Assembly (NCBI GenBank): GCA_026392465.1
Contig: JAPLCA010000029.1
Coordinates: forward strand, 62,001 to 126,000
Length of the DNA stretch: 64,000 bases
Source of the DNA: Propionibacteriales bacterium
GTDB taxonomy: Bacteria; Actinomycetota; Actinomycetes; Propionibacteriales; Nocardioidaceae
Direction: 5' to 3'
A program made the translations under genes and the position numbers. Under the pieces are notes generated by a model that was given only the letters and a program-made list of their open reading frames with translations, was not told the DNA's origin and ran no database searches. Every line of letters starts with the position of its first letter. Position 1 is the stretch's first letter. Of the stretch, positions 63,488 to 64,000 are shown in pieces.

Positions 63488-64000
63488 GCGAGACCCCCGT
63501 CGGGCTGGTCGTCGTGGACAAGCCCGCCGGGTGGACGTCGCACGACGTCGTCGCCCGCACCCGTCGGCTGGCCGGCACGCGCAAGGTCGGTCACGCGGGC
63601 ACGCTCGACCCGATGGCGACCGGTGTGCTGCTCCTCGGGGTCGGGCGGGCGACCCGTCTCCTCGGCCACCTGCAGCTGGCCGACAAGGAGTACCTGGCCA
63701 CGATGCGGCTGGGCCAGACCACGGTCACGGACGACGCGGAGGGCGACCTCCTGGAGCGCCACGACGCCTCGGACGTGACGGACGATGCCGTGCGCGCCGC
63801 GGTGCTCCCGCTCACGGGAGCCATCGAGCAGGTGCCGACGGCGGTGTCGGCGATCAAGGTCGACGGGAAGCGCTCGTACGCCCGGGTCCGGGCCGGCGAG
63901 GACGTGCAGCTCCCGGCCCGACCGGTCACCGTGTCGACGTTCGAGGTCTCCGACGTCCGGCACCGGCAGGTCGACGGCCTGGGGGTCGTCGACGTCGACG
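63484..64000 (+). CDS. truB: tRNA pseudouridine(55) synthase TruB (3' end outside window)
   Basis: The visible 172 codons match Tru[23 protein letters not shown], then the catalytic loop [20 protein letters not shown] with Asp42, [21 protein letters not shown] and [24 protein letters not shown]. It converts U55 of tRNA to pseudouridine. The ATG overlaps the rbfA stop (ATGA), completing the infB-rbfA-truB order. The reading frame is open to the window end. Confidence 0.95.
   Translation, partial: MSETPVGLVVVDKPAGWTSHDVVARTRRLAGTRKVGHAGTLDPMATGVLLLGVGRATRLLGHLQLADKEYLATMRLGQTTVTDDAEGDLLERHDASDVTDDAVRAAVLPLTGAIEQVPTAVSAIKVDGKRSYARVRAGEDVQLPARPVTVSTFEVSDVRHRQVDGLGVVDVD

Noticed and set aside
1..64000. 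tRNA, rRNA, CRISPR array, insertion sequence, prophage or dif site
   Set aside because: Reading both strands gave no cloverleaf with CCA-proximal pairs, no transposase, no array of regular repeats and no convincing dif-like 28-mer.

Overview
The window is a chromosomal segment from a high-GC actinobacterium. Many genes start with GTG, ATGA/GTGA stop-start overlaps are frequent, and lineage markers are present: a DUF2469 protein after rnhB, a DUF222-HNH endonuclease, a DUF4439 protein, a DUF4081-GNAT protein, and an IF-2 with a long Ala/Pro/Gly-rich N-terminal linker. Gene order and content suggest Propionibacteriales, probably Nocardioidaceae (Nocardioides/Aeromicrobium-like). The genus is a guess.

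The backbone is the conserved translation and cell-envelope block of actinobacteria: ffh (end) - rpsP - khpA - rimM - trmD - amt - rplS - lepB - rnhB - DUF2469 - yraN - comM - dprA - xerC - M23 peptidase - rpsB - tsf - pyrH - frr - cdsA - rlmN - dxr - rseP - ispG - GNAT - proS - rimP - nusA - ylxR - infB - rbfA - truB (cut by the window end). Accessory modules interrupt it:
(1) 0.2-5.1 kb: a heterodimeric ABC exporter, an ArsC-like reductase and a crotonase.
(2) 11.2-13.9 kb: a TetR regulator, a siderophore-interacting flavoprotein and an iron-siderophore binding lipoprotein, with no permease beside them.
(3) 18.2-27.2 kb: the most unusual region. A divergent cluster holds five condensation/PapA/WS-DGAT-type acyltransferase-fold proteins and a DrrAB-type ABC exporter, with no adenylation, carrier or polyketide synthase domains.
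(4) 32.6-40.3 kb: a transglutaminase-DUF2126 / ATP-grasp-alpha-E / transglutaminase operon followed by a zinc-ribbon metallopeptidase. This resembles a predicted but poorly characterised peptide-ligation system.
(5) 41.5-50.1 kb: a HAD phosphatase, a frameshifted HNH gene, a VapBC-like toxin-antitoxin pair, a crotonase with a truncated AMP-binding-like protein, an SDR, a two-component system and an ABC-2 transporter.

On the regulatory side, many genes show a TANNNT (or GANNNT/CANNNT) hexamer exactly 6 nt, occasionally 7, before the start codon. This is the layout of leaderless actinobacterial transcripts and it helped decide several starts. Other signals are a 20-bp palindrome before amt, a hairpin that would cover the infB ribosome-binding site, an inverted repeat across the dxr start codon, a palindrome over the vapB promoter, and strong GC hairpins after amt, rpsB and infB. 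No tRNA, rRNA, CRISPR array, insertion sequence or phage gene was recognised.
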